Notes: generated by a model from the sequence alone, not told the origin. A stretch of DNA of 64,000 nt from Acidobacteriota bacterium (GCA_029569255.1 JAKQUO010000019.1:290646-354645); one strand, 5' to 3'. Counted from the first letter of the stretch, positions 8,271 to 18,455 are shown. Numbers and translations: made by a program.

Positions 8271-9053
8271 ATGAACGATCGAACGCTCCGGCGCTCCGGC
8301 GCCGTCCTCGCCGCCGCCGTCCTTCTGGCCGCGGCCGGGCTGGCCCAGGGGGGGAAGCCCAAGGCCGTCTTCAAAGCGGTCTCCCACGATTTCGGACAGG
8401 TCAAGCAGGGCGACGTCGTCAGCCACGAGTTCGTCTTCAAGAACGAGGGCGGAGCCCCGCTCGTCGTCGAGAGCGTCGAGACGACCTGCGGCTGCACGGC
8501 CGCGCTCGTCTCCGAGAAGAGGATCGATCCGGGCATGGAGGGGCGGATCAAGGCCACCTTCGACACCCGGGGCTACTCCGGGCGCATGACGCGCTATCTC
8601 TACCTCGTCTCCAACGACGCCGCGGCCCCCCGGCGGGAGCTCAGCCTCAGCGTCGACATCCAGGTCCCGCCGTCGGCCCGCATCGACGTCGACCGCTACA
8701 ACGTCGACATGGGCATCGTCCTCGAGGGCGAGGCGCCGGCGGCGAAGATCAGGATCTCGAGCGTCGGACAGCGCGGGCTCCGGGTCGAGATGGCCCACGA
8801 GAACGTCAAGTTCTTCTCCGGCGGCCGGCCCCTGGCCTCGCCGTTCACCCTGCCGGTCGGCGAGTCGCGCGAGGTCGAGCTGCGCTTCCCGCCCCAGCCC
8901 CAGGCCGGCCTCCAGCGCGACTACGTCGTCATCAGGTCGAACGACCCGGTCCGCGCGACGCTGTCCATCTACGTCGGCCGCTACGTCGTCACCCGCCAGG
9001 AGCTCCGCGAGCTCTTCGACAAGTACGGCAAGGTCCTCAAGGACAAGGATTAG
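8271..9053 (+). CDS. DUF1573 domain protein, exported
   Basis: 260 aa. An N-terminal signal peptide (about residues 1-24, ending GLAQG) is followed by the DUF1573 signature HDFGQVKQGDVVSHEFVFKN and the conserved TTCGCT cysteine motif. DUF1573 domains are beta-sandwich (ASPM-SPD-2-Hydin-like) modules of periplasmic proteins, so an envelope location is expected. The second half looks like another beta-sandwich of the same kind. GAGGAG lies before ATG 8271. The gene follows the truncated glmS; no specific function can be assigned. Confidence 0.85.
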   Translation: MNDRTLRRSGAVLAAAVLLAAAGLAQGGKPKAVFKAVSHDFGQVKQGDVVSHEFVFKNEGGAPLVVESVETTCGCTAALVSEKRIDPGMEGRIKATFDTRGYSGRMTRYLYLVSNDAAAPRRELSLSVDIQVPPSARIDVDRYNVDMGIVLEGEAPAAKIRISSVGQRGLRVEMAHENVKFFSGGRPLASPFTLPVGESREVELRFPPQPQAGLQRDYVVIRSNDPVRATLSIYVGRYVVTRQELRELFDKYGKVLKDKD

Positions 9054-9060
9054 GAGGGAC

Positions 9061-9080
9061 GGCGCCGGCCCGCCGGCGCC
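9061..9080 (+). other. Perfect GC hairpin between DUF1573 and DUF167 genes
   Basis: A 9-bp stem GGCGCCGGC / GCCGGCGCC with a 2-nt loop, immediately before the GGGGAGG ribosome-binding site of the next gene. It has no T-tract, so it is not a classical terminator; it could modulate read-through or translation. Confidence 0.45.
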
Positions 9081-9089
9081 CGGGGAGGC

Positions 9090-9317
9090 ATGGCCCGCAT
9101 CCTGACGGTCAAGGTCCAGGCCCGCTCCAGGGCGCCGGGCGTCGAGGCGGCCGGCCCCGACGAGTTCCGGGTCCGGGTCCGGGCCGCCCCGGAGAAGGGG
9201 CGGGCCAACAAGGAGGCGGCCGAGCGGCTGGCCGCGCACCTCGGCCTTCCGCCCTCGCGCTTGACGCTCGTCGGGGGCGCGGCCTCGTCCCGCAAGCGGT
9301 TCCGGGTCGAGGGCTGA
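9090..9317 (+). CDS. DUF167 family protein (YggU-like)
   Basis: 75-aa small protein with the family pattern: V-x-V-x-A-x-S-R near the start, then APEKGRANKEA in the middle, followed by a segment ending in SSRKRFRVEG. The length is normal for DUF167. The fold is known from structural genomics but the cellular role is not. GGGGAGG precedes the ATG. It sits between an exported DUF1573 protein and a nucleoside transporter, with 10 bp to the latter. Confidence 0.85.
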   Translation: MARILTVKVQARSRAPGVEAAGPDEFRVRVRAAPEKGRANKEAAERLAAHLGLPPSRLTLVGGAASSRKRFRVEG

Positions 9318-9327
9318 GGGGGGGAGC

Positions 9328-10638
9328 ATGACGGCCTACAACCTGGTCAGCTTCGCGGGCGTCTTCGTCCTGGCCGGCGTCGCCTGGCTCTTCTCGTCCG
9401 ACCGCAGGACCGTCAACGTCCGGGCCGTCGCCTGGGGCATCGGGCTCCAGCTCCTCGTCGCGGCCTTCATCTTCGTCGTCCCGGCCGGGGCCCGCGTCTT
9501 CCTCTGGGCGAACGGCGCGGTCACGGCCGTCCTCGAAACGTCCATGGCCGGGGTGAGGTTCGTCTTCGGGCGGCTGGCCCTGCCGCCGGGCGCCGTGAGC
9601 GAGGCCGGCGAGCCGTCGCTCGGCTATTTCCTGGCCTTCCAGGGCCTGCCGACGATCGTTTTCTTCGCCGCCCTGCTCGGCGCGCTGTATTATCTCCGGG
9701 TCATGCCCTTCTTCGTCCGGCTGTTCGCCCGGGTCTTCTCCCGCTCGATGAGGATCAGCGGGGCCGAGGCCCTGTCGGTCTCGGCCAACATCTTCGTCGG
9801 CGTCGAGTCGGCGCTGGTCGTCCGGCCCCACCTCGAGGGCATGACCGTGTCGGAGCTGGGGACGATCATCACCGCCGGCATGGGCACCATCGCCTCGACC
9901 GTCCTGGCCATGTACGTCCTGATGCTCCAGAAAGCCATCCCGACGATCGCCGGCCACCTCGTCTCGGCCTCGTTCATCTCGGCCCCGGCCTGCGTCGTCA
10001 TGGCCAAGCTCGTCATGCCCGAGACCGGCAAGCCCCCGACCCTCGGCGTCGACATCAAGCCCCACTACGAGCGCGAGGACAACCTCATCATGGCCGTCAT
10101 CAACGGGGCGGGGGAGGGCCTGAGGCTCCTCGGCGGCATCGTCACCCTGCTCATCGCCTTCCTGGGCCTCCTGGCCCTGGCCAACCTCGGGCTCGGCTGG
10201 GCCGGCGGCCTCGTCAACGGGCTCTTCGGCTGGCGCGTCGAGTGGTCGATCGAGGCCTTCCTCGGCTACCTCTTCTATCCCCTGACCCTGGCCATGGGCG
10301 TCGCGCCCGCCGACGCCCTCCCCGTCGCCAAGATCCTCGGCGACCGGACCGTCCTGACCGAGGTCTTCTCCTACGGGCGCCTGGCCGACCTCCTGGCCGC
10401 CGGCGCGCTCAAAGACCCGCGCTCGGCCATCATCGCCTCCTACGCCCTCTGCGGCTTCGCCCACGTCGCCTCCCTGGCCATCTTCGTCGGCGGCACGGGG
10501 GCGCTCGTCCCGACCCGGGTCAAGGACCTGTCCCGGATCGGCTTCCGGGCCCTCCTCGCCGCCACCCTGGCCTGCCTCATGACCGGGGCGGTGGCGGGGA
10601 CGTTCTACACCGGGTCGTCCGTGCTCTTCGGCCGCTGA
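9328..10638 (+). CDS. Concentrative nucleoside transporter (CNT/NupC family)
   Basis: 436-aa inner-membrane protein with about ten hydrophobic segments. It imports nucleosides with a cation. Family motifs include NIFVGVESALVVRPHL (the GxxE(S/T) region that binds nucleoside and Na+/H+), then AGMGTIASTVLAMYV, PADALPVAKILGDRTVLTE and SYALCGFAHVASLAIFVGG. The length is normal for bacterial CNT proteins. A ggggggagc ribosome-binding site precedes ATG 9328. The neighbouring genes give no hint about which nucleoside is preferred. Confidence 0.9.
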   Translation: MTAYNLVSFAGVFVLAGVAWLFSSDRRTVNVRAVAWGIGLQLLVAAFIFVVPAGARVFLWANGAVTAVLETSMAGVRFVFGRLALPPGAVSEAGEPSLGYFLAFQGLPTIVFFAALLGALYYLRVMPFFVRLFARVFSRSMRISGAEALSVSANIFVGVESALVVRPHLEGMTVSELGTIITAGMGTIASTVLAMYVLMLQKAIPTIAGHLVSASFISAPACVVMAKLVMPETGKPPTLGVDIKPHYEREDNLIMAVINGAGEGLRLLGGIVTLLIAFLGLLALANLGLGWAGGLVNGLFGWRVEWSIEAFLGYLFYPLTLAMGVAPADALPVAKILGDRTVLTEVFSYGRLADLLAAGALKDPRSAIIASYALCGFAHVASLAIFVGGTGALVPTRVKDLSRIGFRALLAATLACLMTGAVAGTFYTGSSVLFGR

Positions 10639-10705
10639 CCGGCCGCGGCGGCGCGAGTGAGCGGATCGGGCGGCCCCGGTCGTCCTTCTCTCACGGAGAA
10701 CCGCC

Positions 10706-11809
10706 ATGGACGACCGCGCCCTGTGTTGGCTGGCCCTGCACCTCCAGTTCCGCGGCCCGAGCGCCGCGGCCCGGCGCGTCCTCGGCCGCTTCGGCCGGGT
10801 CGAGGACGCCTTCCGGGCCGCGCCGGCCGACTTCGACGGCCTCCGCCTGGACCGGGGCGCCGTCGAGGCCGTCGTCTCGGGCCGGGCCCTGGAGCGGGCC
10901 CGGTCGGAATTGGAAAAAATCGAGAGGAAGGCGTATACTCTCTTGACCTTCGACGGCCCCGGGTATCCGGGGTACTTGCGAGAGATCTTCGATCCTCCGT
11001 TCGTCCTCACCTGCGAGGGCGACGCGGAGGCGCTTCGAAATCCCGCGGTGGCGATCGTCGGCGCCCGGCGGCCCAGCCCCTACGGGCGGGCCGTGGCCGA
11101 GAGGCTGGCCGCCGACCTGGCCGGCCGCGGCTGCGTCGTCGCCAGCGGCCTGGCCGCGGGCATCGACGCCTGCGCGCATCGGGGGGCTCTCCGGGAGGGA
11201 AGGACGGTGGCCGTGCTCGGTTCCGGGTTGGACGTGCCGTATCCGTGGGAGAACCGCGCCCTCCAGCGCGAGATCGCCGGCCGCGGCGCGGTCGTGTCGG
11301 AGTTCCCCCTGGGGACGCCGCCGCTCGCGGAGAACTTCCCGGTCCGCAACCGGATCATCAGCGGCCTTTCGCTGGCCCTGGTCGTCGTCGAGGGGGCCCT
11401 GAAGAGCGGCTCGCTCATCACGGCCAAGCTGGCCCTCAGCCAGGACCGCGAGGTCATGGCCGTGCCGGGCAACGTGACCTCGCCGCTGAGCGCCGGCCCG
11501 AACGGCCTGATCAAGGACGGGGCCCGGCCGGTCGGGTCGTGGGAGGACGTGGCCGAGGGCCTGCCGTCCCCGTGGCGGGAGGGCCTCCTTGCGCGCCGCG
11601 ACGCAAAAGAGGAGAATAACGGCGCTTCTCTGAGCCCGGACGAGCGCCGCCTGCTCGGCGAGCTGGCCGTCGACGAGGCCCGGCCCATCGACGAGCTGGC
11701 CGAGGCGACCGGCCTGTCGGTCTCGGCGCTCCTGGCGCTTCTGCTCGGCCTCGAGCTGAAGGGGGCCGTCGTCCAGCGCCCCGGGAAAGAGTTCCAGAGG
11801 AGAATGTAA
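10706..11809 (+). CDS. dprA: DNA processing protein DprA
   Basis: 367 aa. DprA loads RecA onto incoming single-stranded DNA during natural transformation. The Rossmann-like core has AIVGARRPSPYG, then GLAAGIDACAHRGAL, AVLGSGLDVPYPWEN and ISGLSLALVVVEG, with a GSLITAKLAL motif after that. A SAM-like N-domain and a C-terminal winged helix (from about residue 305) flank it. The stop codon directly abuts the topA start, a gene pair conserved in many bacteria. With comEA-like and comF genes also in the window, competence or DNA uptake is plausible. Confidence 0.93.
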   Translation: MDDRALCWLALHLQFRGPSAAARRVLGRFGRVEDAFRAAPADFDGLRLDRGAVEAVVSGRALERARSELEKIERKAYTLLTFDGPGYPGYLREIFDPPFVLTCEGDAEALRNPAVAIVGARRPSPYGRAVAERLAADLAGRGCVVASGLAAGIDACAHRGALREGRTVAVLGSGLDVPYPWENRALQREIAGRGAVVSEFPLGTPPLAENFPVRNRIISGLSLALVVVEGALKSGSLITAKLALSQDREVMAVPGNVTSPLSAGPNGLIKDGARPVGSWEDVAEGLPSPWREGLLARRDAKEENNGASLSPDERRLLGELAVDEARPIDELAEATGLSVSALLALLLGLELKGAVVQRPGKEFQRRM

Positions 11810-14110
11810 GTGGCGAAATCGCTCGTCATCGTCGAATCGCCGGCCAAGGCGAAAACGGTCAACCGCTATCTCGGCCCGGACTACGTGGTCAAGGCCTCGA
11901 TGGGACACGTCCGCGACCTGCCCAAGAAGAACATGGGGGTCGACATCGCCGCCGGATTCGCCCCGACCTACGAGGTCATCCCCGAGAAGAAGAAGACCGT
12001 GGCCGATCTGCGCAGGGCGGCCAAGGAGAGCGAGCGGGTCATCCTGGCCGCCGACCCCGACCGGGAAGGCGAGGCCATCTCCTGGCACCTCGGCGAGCTC
12101 CTCGCGGACGTCAACCCGAGGATCTTCCGGGCGGCCTTCAACGAGATCACCGAGGAGGGCGTCCGGGCGGCCTTCGAGAACCTCGGCCAGATCGACCTCG
12201 ACCTCTTCGACGCCCAGCAGTCGCGCCGCGTCCTCGACCGGCTGGCCGGCTACCTCATCAGCCCGCTCCTCTGGAAGAAGATCGCCCGGGGACTGTCCGC
12301 GGGCCGGGTCCAGTCCGTGGCCCTGCGCCTCATCGTCGACCGGGAGAAGGACATCAAGGCCTTCAAGCCCGAGGAGTACTGGACCGTCGCGGCCAGGCTG
12401 GAGGCTCCCGCGCCGCCGCCCTTCAGGGCCGTCCTGGCCAAGATCGACGGCAAGAAGGCCAAGGTCGCCAACGAGGACGAGGCCCGGATCGTCCGTGAGG
12501 AGTGCGGGCGGGCGCCCTTCGTCCTGGCGGACGTCAAGGTCAAGCCGAAGCAGAAGCACCCCGGCCCGCCCTACATCACCAGCACGCTCCAGCAGGACGC
12601 CTTCCGGCTCCTGCGCTTCCCGGTCAAGAAGACCATGTTCGTGGCCCAGAAGCTCTACGAGGGCCTGGCCATAGGCGAGCTCGGCCAGACCGGCCTCATC
12701 ACCTACATGCGCACGGACTCGTTCCGGGTTTCCGAGGCCGCCCAGGCGGCCGCCCGGGCCTACATCGCCGCGGCGTTCTCGCCGGCCCACGCGCCGGCCA
12801 AGCCGAACGTCTACGCCAGCAAGAAGAAGACCCAGGACGCCCACGAGGCCGTCCGGCCGGCCCACATCGAGCTGACGCCCGAGAAGGTCAAGCCCTACCT
12901 CAAGAAGGAAGAATACGACCTCTACAAGCTCATCTGGCGCCGGTTCATGGCCTCGCAGATGGCCGCGGCCCGGATCGAGGAGACGGTCTTCGACATCACG
13001 GCCGGCCGCTATCTCTTCCAGGCCAAGGGCGAGGCGGTCAAATTCGACGGCTTCCTGGCCGTCTGGCCCAACGGCGGCGGCGAGAAGGAGGAGCTGCCGA
13101 AGGCCGCGGCCGGCGACCCCCTCAAGCTCCTCGAGCTCGAGACCAAGCAGAAGTTCACCGAGCCGCCGGCCCGCTACACCGAGGGGACGCTGGTCAAGGA
13201 GCTCGAGGCCCGGGGCATCGGCCGGCCGTCGACCTACGCGCCGACGATCGCCACGATCCAGAGCCGGACCTACGTCGTCAAGGAGGAGGGCAAGTTCCGG
13301 CCCACGGAGCTGGGCGTCTACGTCACCGACTTCCTGGTCAAGCACTTCGCCCGGCTCCTGGACTACAAGTTCACCGCCCGCATGGAGGAGGAGCTCGACG
13401 AGATCTCCGAGGGGGCGCGGAAGGGGGCCGAGAGCCTCAAGGAGTTCTACGCCCTGCTCGAGGGCTATCTCGAGACGGCCGGCGCGGCCGAGGGGGTCAA
13501 GCAGACAGGCATCCCGCTCGAGGAGAAATGCCCGAAGTGCGGCGCGCCGCTGGTCGTCAAGAGCGGCCGCTTCGGCCAGTTCAAGGCCTGCTCGTCCTAC
13601 CCGGCCTGCAGGTTCCGCGAGAGCCTGGACAAGAAGGAGGCCAAGCCCCTCGACGAGACGTGCCCCGACTGCGGCGCCCAGCTCGAGCAGAAGTTCGGCC
13701 GCTTCGGCCCCTTCGTCGCCTGCTCGAGCTACCCGAAGTGCAAGTTCATCAAGAAGAACAAGCCCGTCGAGACGGGGATCGACTGCCCGCTCGGCTGCGG
13801 CGGACAGGTCCTGAAGCGCAAGACCAAGCGGGGGAAGTTCTTCTTCGGCTGCAGCCGCTACCCGAAGTGCCACTTCGCCTCCTGGGACGACCCCATAGCC
13901 CGGCCCTGCCCTCTCTGCGGGGCCAAGGTCGTCTACAGGAAGAACCTCATCAAGGGCGAGCCCTACATCTACTGCAAGAACGAGGTCAAGGGCGAGAAAT
14001 GCGCCTTCAGGGAAGCGGCCCCCCGGGAGAAGATCTGGGAGGCGGCCGCGGCGGCGGGGGACGGCGCCGCCGGCGCCGCCGGCGGCACCGATGAACAAGG
14101 ACATCGCTGA
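11810..14110 (+). CDS. topA: DNA topoisomerase I
   Basis: 766-aa type IA topoisomerase that relaxes negative supercoils. A GTG start immediately follows the dprA stop. The TOPRIM domain starts SLVIVESPAKAKTV and carries ADPDREGEAI; the active-site tyrosine is in GLITYMRTDS (about residue 299). Four C-terminal zinc-ribbon units begin at about residue 560, with CPKCG, CPDCG, CPLGCGG and CPLCG. The last residues are Ala/Gly-rich low complexity. The 3' end overlaps the next gene by 20 bp in another frame. Confidence 0.96.
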   Translation: MAKSLVIVESPAKAKTVNRYLGPDYVVKASMGHVRDLPKKNMGVDIAAGFAPTYEVIPEKKKTVADLRRAAKESERVILAADPDREGEAISWHLGELLADVNPRIFRAAFNEITEEGVRAAFENLGQIDLDLFDAQQSRRVLDRLAGYLISPLLWKKIARGLSAGRVQSVALRLIVDREKDIKAFKPEEYWTVAARLEAPAPPPFRAVLAKIDGKKAKVANEDEARIVREECGRAPFVLADVKVKPKQKHPGPPYITSTLQQDAFRLLRFPVKKTMFVAQKLYEGLAIGELGQTGLITYMRTDSFRVSEAAQAAARAYIAAAFSPAHAPAKPNVYASKKKTQDAHEAVRPAHIELTPEKVKPYLKKEEYDLYKLIWRRFMASQMAAARIEETVFDITAGRYLFQAKGEAVKFDGFLAVWPNGGGEKEELPKAAAGDPLKLLELETKQKFTEPPARYTEGTLVKELEARGIGRPSTYAPTIATIQSRTYVVKEEGKFRPTELGVYVTDFLVKHFARLLDYKFTARMEEELDEISEGARKGAESLKEFYALLEGYLETAGAAEGVKQTGIPLEEKCPKCGAPLVVKSGRFGQFKACSSYPACRFRESLDKKEAKPLDETCPDCGAQLEQKFGRFGPFVACSSYPKCKFIKKNKPVETGIDCPLGCGGQVLKRKTKRGKFFFGCSRYPKCHFASWDDPIARPCPLCGAKVVYRKNLIKGEPYIYCKNEVKGEKCAFREAAPREKIWEAAAAAGDGAAGAAGGTDEQGHR

Positions 14111-14978
14111 GTTCCTGGCCTTCCTCGAGCACGAGAAGAACGCCTCGCCCCATACCGTCGCCGCCTACGGCCGCGACCTCCGCGAGGTCGCGGCCTACCT
14201 GAGGGAGCGCGAGGTCCGCTGGGACCGGGCCACGGCCGTCGTCCTGCGCGGCTACCTGGCCGGGCTCCACGAGAAGAAGAGGGCGAAGACGACCATCGGC
14301 CGCAAGCTGGCCGCCCTGCGCGCCTTCTACGACCACGGCGTCCGGACGAAGCGCGTCGCCGGGAACCCGGCCAAGGCGCTGGCGACGCCGCGCCCGGACA
14401 AGCGCGTGCCGTCCTTCCTGACCGAGGCCGAAGCGGCTGAGCTTCTGGACCTGCCGCGGACGTCGAAGCCGCTGGACCTCCGCGACAGGGCCGTGCTGGA
14501 GCTTTTCTACGCGACGGGCATCCGCGTCTCCGAGCTGGTCGGCATCGAGGCGGCCGACCTCCACTTCGGGGAGCGCCTGGTCCGGGTCCGGGGCAAGGGC
14601 CGGAAGGAGCGGATCGTGCCCTTCGGCGGCAAGGCCCTCGAGGCCCTCGAGGCCTACGCCCGGGCCCGGGGCGGCCTGGCCGGGAAGGGGGGCGGCGGGG
14701 AGACGGCCTTCTTCGTCAACTGCCGGGGCGGGCGGCTGACCGCGCGGTCGGTCCAGAGGATGGTCGGCAGGTGCATCCGGCGGACGGCCGTCCGGAGGAA
14801 GATCAGCCCCCACTCGCTCCGCCACTCCTTCGCCTCGCACCTCCTCGGCCGCGGCGCGGACCTGCGCGTCATCCAGGAGCTCCTCGGGCACGCCAGCCTG
14901 GCCACGACCGAGAAGTACACCCACGTCGAGCTCCGGCAGCTCCTCGGCGTCTACAGGAAGAGCCACCCGCGGTCATAG
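14091..14978 (+). CDS. Tyrosine recombinase, XerC/XerD type
   Basis: 295-aa site-specific recombinase, probably the chromosome-dimer resolvase acting at dif. The N-terminal SAM-like core-binding domain (IAEFLAFLEHEKNASPHTV) is followed by the catalytic domain: Arg in YATGIRVSELVGI (about residue 145), Lys in GKGRKERIVPF, H-x-x-R in SPHSLRHSFASHLL, then LLGHASLATTEKYTHVE with the nucleophilic Tyr. All catalytic residues are present. It starts within topA, so the two are translationally coupled. No dif site was recognised nearby. Confidence 0.92.
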   Translation: MNKDIAEFLAFLEHEKNASPHTVAAYGRDLREVAAYLREREVRWDRATAVVLRGYLAGLHEKKRAKTTIGRKLAALRAFYDHGVRTKRVAGNPAKALATPRPDKRVPSFLTEAEAAELLDLPRTSKPLDLRDRAVLELFYATGIRVSELVGIEAADLHFGERLVRVRGKGRKERIVPFGGKALEALEAYARARGGLAGKGGGGETAFFVNCRGGRLTARSVQRMVGRCIRRTAVRRKISPHSLRHSFASHLLGRGADLRVIQELLGHASLATTEKYTHVELRQLLGVYRKSHPRS

Positions 14979-14983
14979 GGGGC

Positions 14984-15140
14984 CGTCCCCGCGCGAGGGA
15001 AGCCGGGACGGCCTCTCTCCGGCTTGGCCCGGGGAGGGCCTCCGGCTCCCCGGCCCCCTTCTCCGGCGACGTCGGTCTTCGAGGCGAATTCCCCCGCCGC
15101 CTCGCGAGGGCCTGCCCGGTTTCCTGATCGCGCGGGGACG
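14984..15140. repeat. Foldback intergenic repeat, copy 1
   Basis: About 157 bp with perfect 13-bp terminal inverted repeats (CGTCCCCGCGCGA at 14984-14996 and its complement at 15128-15140). The arms continue imperfectly for ~35 bp. An inner part (15012-15119) aligns at roughly three-quarters identity with 44763-44872. It holds an inner hairpin CCCGGGGA...CTCCCCGG that is kept in both copies while the loop differs. No ORF lies inside. Confidence 0.65.
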
Positions 15141-15307
15141 CTTCTCCGGCGATGTCAACGGGAGTTCCGCGGGCCCGGGGGGCAGTGTCTACGCGCCTTG
15201 ACGTCCGAGCTGCGGGAATCGACGCAACCTCAACATAAAGAACAACGAAGGAGCCGGCGGGAAATGGCACCGGGGTTGCATTCAAGGCGGGTGAAAGGAG
15301 ATGCAGC

Positions 15308-15619
15308 ATGATCAATTCCCGACAGGGGCTCGTGGCGGTCGCGCTCGTCGCGGCCCTGGCCGTCCTCGGCCTGGCCTCGGCCTACGCCCAGGCGCCCGCG
15401 CCGAAGGCGAAGGTCAACATCAACTCGGCCTCGGTGCCGGAGCTCGAGACGCTGCCCCGGATCGGCCCCGTGGTCGCCCAGCGGATCGTCGACTTCCGGA
15501 CGAAGAACGGCGCCTTCAAGCGGATCGAGGACATCATGAAGGTCCAGGGGATCGGGGAGAAGGTCTACGAGACGCTCAAGGACCTGATCACGGTCGGCGG
15601 CGAGACCGCGGCGAAGTGA
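15308..15619 (+). CDS. ComEA-like helix-hairpin-helix DNA-binding protein, exported
   Basis: 103 aa. A signal peptide (about residues 1-28, ending SAYAQA) is followed by one (HhH)2 unit: KVNINSASVPELETLPRIG, then GPVVAQRIVDFR, KRIEDIMKVQGIGEKVYETL. This is the ComEA/competence fold that binds DNA outside the inner membrane. AAGGAGATG lies just before ATG 15308. The 3' end overlaps the convergent rdgB gene by 32 bp. The role in DNA uptake is inferred from the family; dprA and comF are also in the window. Confidence 0.85.
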   Translation: MINSRQGLVAVALVAALAVLGLASAYAQAPAPKAKVNINSASVPELETLPRIGPVVAQRIVDFRTKNGAFKRIEDIMKVQGIGEKVYETLKDLITVGGETAAK

Positions 15620-16256
15620 GGACGGGGGCCCTGTCCGGCGACGGTCCGGGCAGGGCCCCCGGGGCCCGTTCCAGGAACCGCCGCAGCTTGCGCGCGGCCC
15701 GGCCGCGGTGGCTGACGCCGTCCTTGACCTCGGCCGGAAGCTCGGCGAAGGTCCGGCGCAGGCGCGGGTGGTAGAACACCGGGTCGTAACCGAAGCCCGA
15801 ATCGCCCCGGGGCGCGGGGGCGATCCGCCCCCGGACCTCGCCGCGGAACTCCCGGACGACGCGGCCGCCCTCGACCAGGGCCATGACGCAGACGAACCGG
15901 GCCCCCCGTTCGGAGGGAGGGGCGGACCCGAGGAGGCCGAGGAGCTTGCGGATGTTCTTGGCGTCCGTGGGCCGGGGGGACGAGAACCGGGCCGAACGGA
16001 CGCCCGGCGCGCCGCCGAGCCGGTCGACCTCGAGGCCCGAATCCTCGGCCAGCGTCCAACCGGGCCGGCCGCGGCCGTAGCGGAGGGCCTTGGCCCGGGC
16101 GTTCTCGGCGAACGTCCGCCCCGTTTCCCGGGGGACGGGGACGGCCGGGACGCCGTCCAGCCCGACGACCTCGAGAGGCAGGCCTTCGAGGGCCCGGCGG
16201 AGCTCGCGGAGCTTGCCCGGGTTCCGGGTCGCCAGCAGGAGGCGGCGGTCAGTCAA
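15588..16256 (-). CDS. rdgB: XTP/dITP diphosphatase (RdgB/HAM1)
   Basis: 222 aa. It hydrolyses non-canonical purine NTPs (XTP, dITP) to monophosphates and so keeps them out of DNA. The signature LLLATRNPGKLRELRRAL is at the N-terminus, then EDSGLEVDRLGGAPGVRSARF and DSGFGYDPVFYHP. I chose the TTG start at 16256, which overlaps the stop of the upstream mgtC-like gene by 8 bp, because homology begins there. The basic C-terminal tail runs 32 bp into the convergent comEA-like gene. Confidence 0.92.
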   Translation of the reverse strand: MTDRRLLLATRNPGKLRELRRALEGLPLEVVGLDGVPAVPVPRETGRTFAENARAKALRYGRGRPGWTLAEDSGLEVDRLGGAPGVRSARFSSPRPTDAKNIRKLLGLLGSAPPSERGARFVCVMALVEGGRVVREFRGEVRGRIAPAPRGDSGFGYDPVFYHPRLRRTFAELPAEVKDGVSHRGRAARKLRRFLERAPGALPGPSPDRAPVLTSPRSRRRP

Positions 16257-16896
16257 TCTTGAGCTCTTCGATGTCGGCCAGCTCGAGAAGGCCCTGGTTG
16301 AACTCCTGCTCCTTCTCCTCGGAGGCGGAGAAGGCGAAGCCAAGAAGATACGACGTCCCTTCCTGCCTCATCGTCAGCCGCTCGAGCCGGACGCCGTGGT
16401 GAAGGGCGAGCTTGCGCAGGCTGGCCAGGATGTACGGCCTCGCCTTGGCCTTGAGGTTGTAGCGGAACTGGGACCGGTGGAGATAGGCGCTCTCGATCCT
16501 GCGGAAGAGGAACAGGGCCGCGATGGTCAGGGCGGCGAAGACGAGGGCCGGAACGTAGTAGCCCGCCCCGATGACGAGCCCCAGGCCGGCCGCGAGCCAC
16601 AGGGTGGCCGCCGTCGTCAGGCCGGCGATCGCCCCCCGGGCCTGGAAGATCGCCCCGGCGCCGAGGAAGCCCGCGCCGGTGACGACGCCGGCGGCCATGC
16701 GGACGACCGTGTCGGCGCCGCCGCCCCCGGACCGGGCGAGGAGGACGGCCAGGGTCGCCATCATGGCCGAGGCGACGCAGACCAGGACGTTGGTCCGGAA
16801 CCCGGCCGGCTTCTGGCCGGCCTCCCGTTCGATCCCGACGAGTCCGCCGAGCGCGACGGCCATGACGAGCTTGAGCAGGACCTCGAGGATCTCCAT
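16249..16896 (-). CDS. MgtC/SapB family membrane protein
   Basis: 215 aa with four to five N-terminal transmembrane helices and a cytosolic ACT-like C-domain. The MgtC signature ALGGLVGIERE follows the first helix, then GFRTNVLVCVASAMMATL and GVVTGAGFLGAGAIF. Family members affect Mg2+ homeostasis, ATP synthase or virulence in different bacteria, so the role here is open. ATG 16896 is chosen since AAAGGAGG sits 11 nt upstream; an in-frame ATG at 16923 lacks such a site. Transcribed with rdgB. Confidence 0.87.
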   Translation of the reverse strand: MEILEVLLKLVMAVALGGLVGIEREAGQKPAGFRTNVLVCVASAMMATLAVLLARSGGGGADTVVRMAAGVVTGAGFLGAGAIFQARGAIAGLTTAATLWLAAGLGLVIGAGYYVPALVFAALTIAALFLFRRIESAYLHRSQFRYNLKAKARPYILASLRKLALHHGVRLERLTMRQEGTSYLLGFAFSASEEKEQEFNQGLLELADIEELKID

Positions 16897-16962
16897 GGCG
16901 GTTTTCGCCTCCTTTATTAACATCGGCGGGGGAGGTTGTCAATCGCGGCCGTCCTCTGATAA

Positions 16963-18279
<1,317 letters not shown>

Positions 18280-18352
18280 TCGCTTTAGAAAAAAGCTCGC
18301 CGGGGGAGAGGCCTTTTCTCGGCGTCACCCGAAAAAACACCCGAAAAACAAC

Positions 18353-18381
18353 TTGACAGAGGCGTTGGGGAGGTGTTAAAT
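18353..18381 (+). promoter_or_regulatory. Promoter of the Rrf2-pst operon
   Basis: TTGACA (18353-18358), 17-bp spacer, TTAAAT (18376-18381), followed by a palindromic operator-like site. Confidence 0.6.
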
Positions 18382-18391
18382 GACTTAGTCT

Positions 18392-18406
18392 ATTGACATA
18401 GTCAAT
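18392..18406. promoter_or_regulatory. Palindromic operator, probable Rrf2 autoregulatory site
   Basis: Perfect inverted repeat ATTGAC-ATA-GTCAAT of 15 bp at and just after the expected transcription start of the Rrf2 gene. A partial direct copy (TTAGTCTATTGAC then ATAGTCAATTAAC) extends it. The position and symmetry suit binding by the dimeric regulator encoded next. Confidence 0.6.
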
Positions 18407-18455
18407 TAACCTCGGGGGCCGCTCCCGCGACGGGGCCCCCCGGGACGGAGGCGGC

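Noticed and set aside
10691..14104. Very long open frame on the minus strand opposite dprA and topA
   Set aside because: It mirrors genes with clear protein motifs; GC-rich third positions keep antisense frames open. Its composition is repetitive Leu/Gly/Glu/Arg without domains.
18299..18325. Possible terminator after eno
   Set aside because: The CGCCG...CGGCG hairpin is short and mismatched and has no T-tract.
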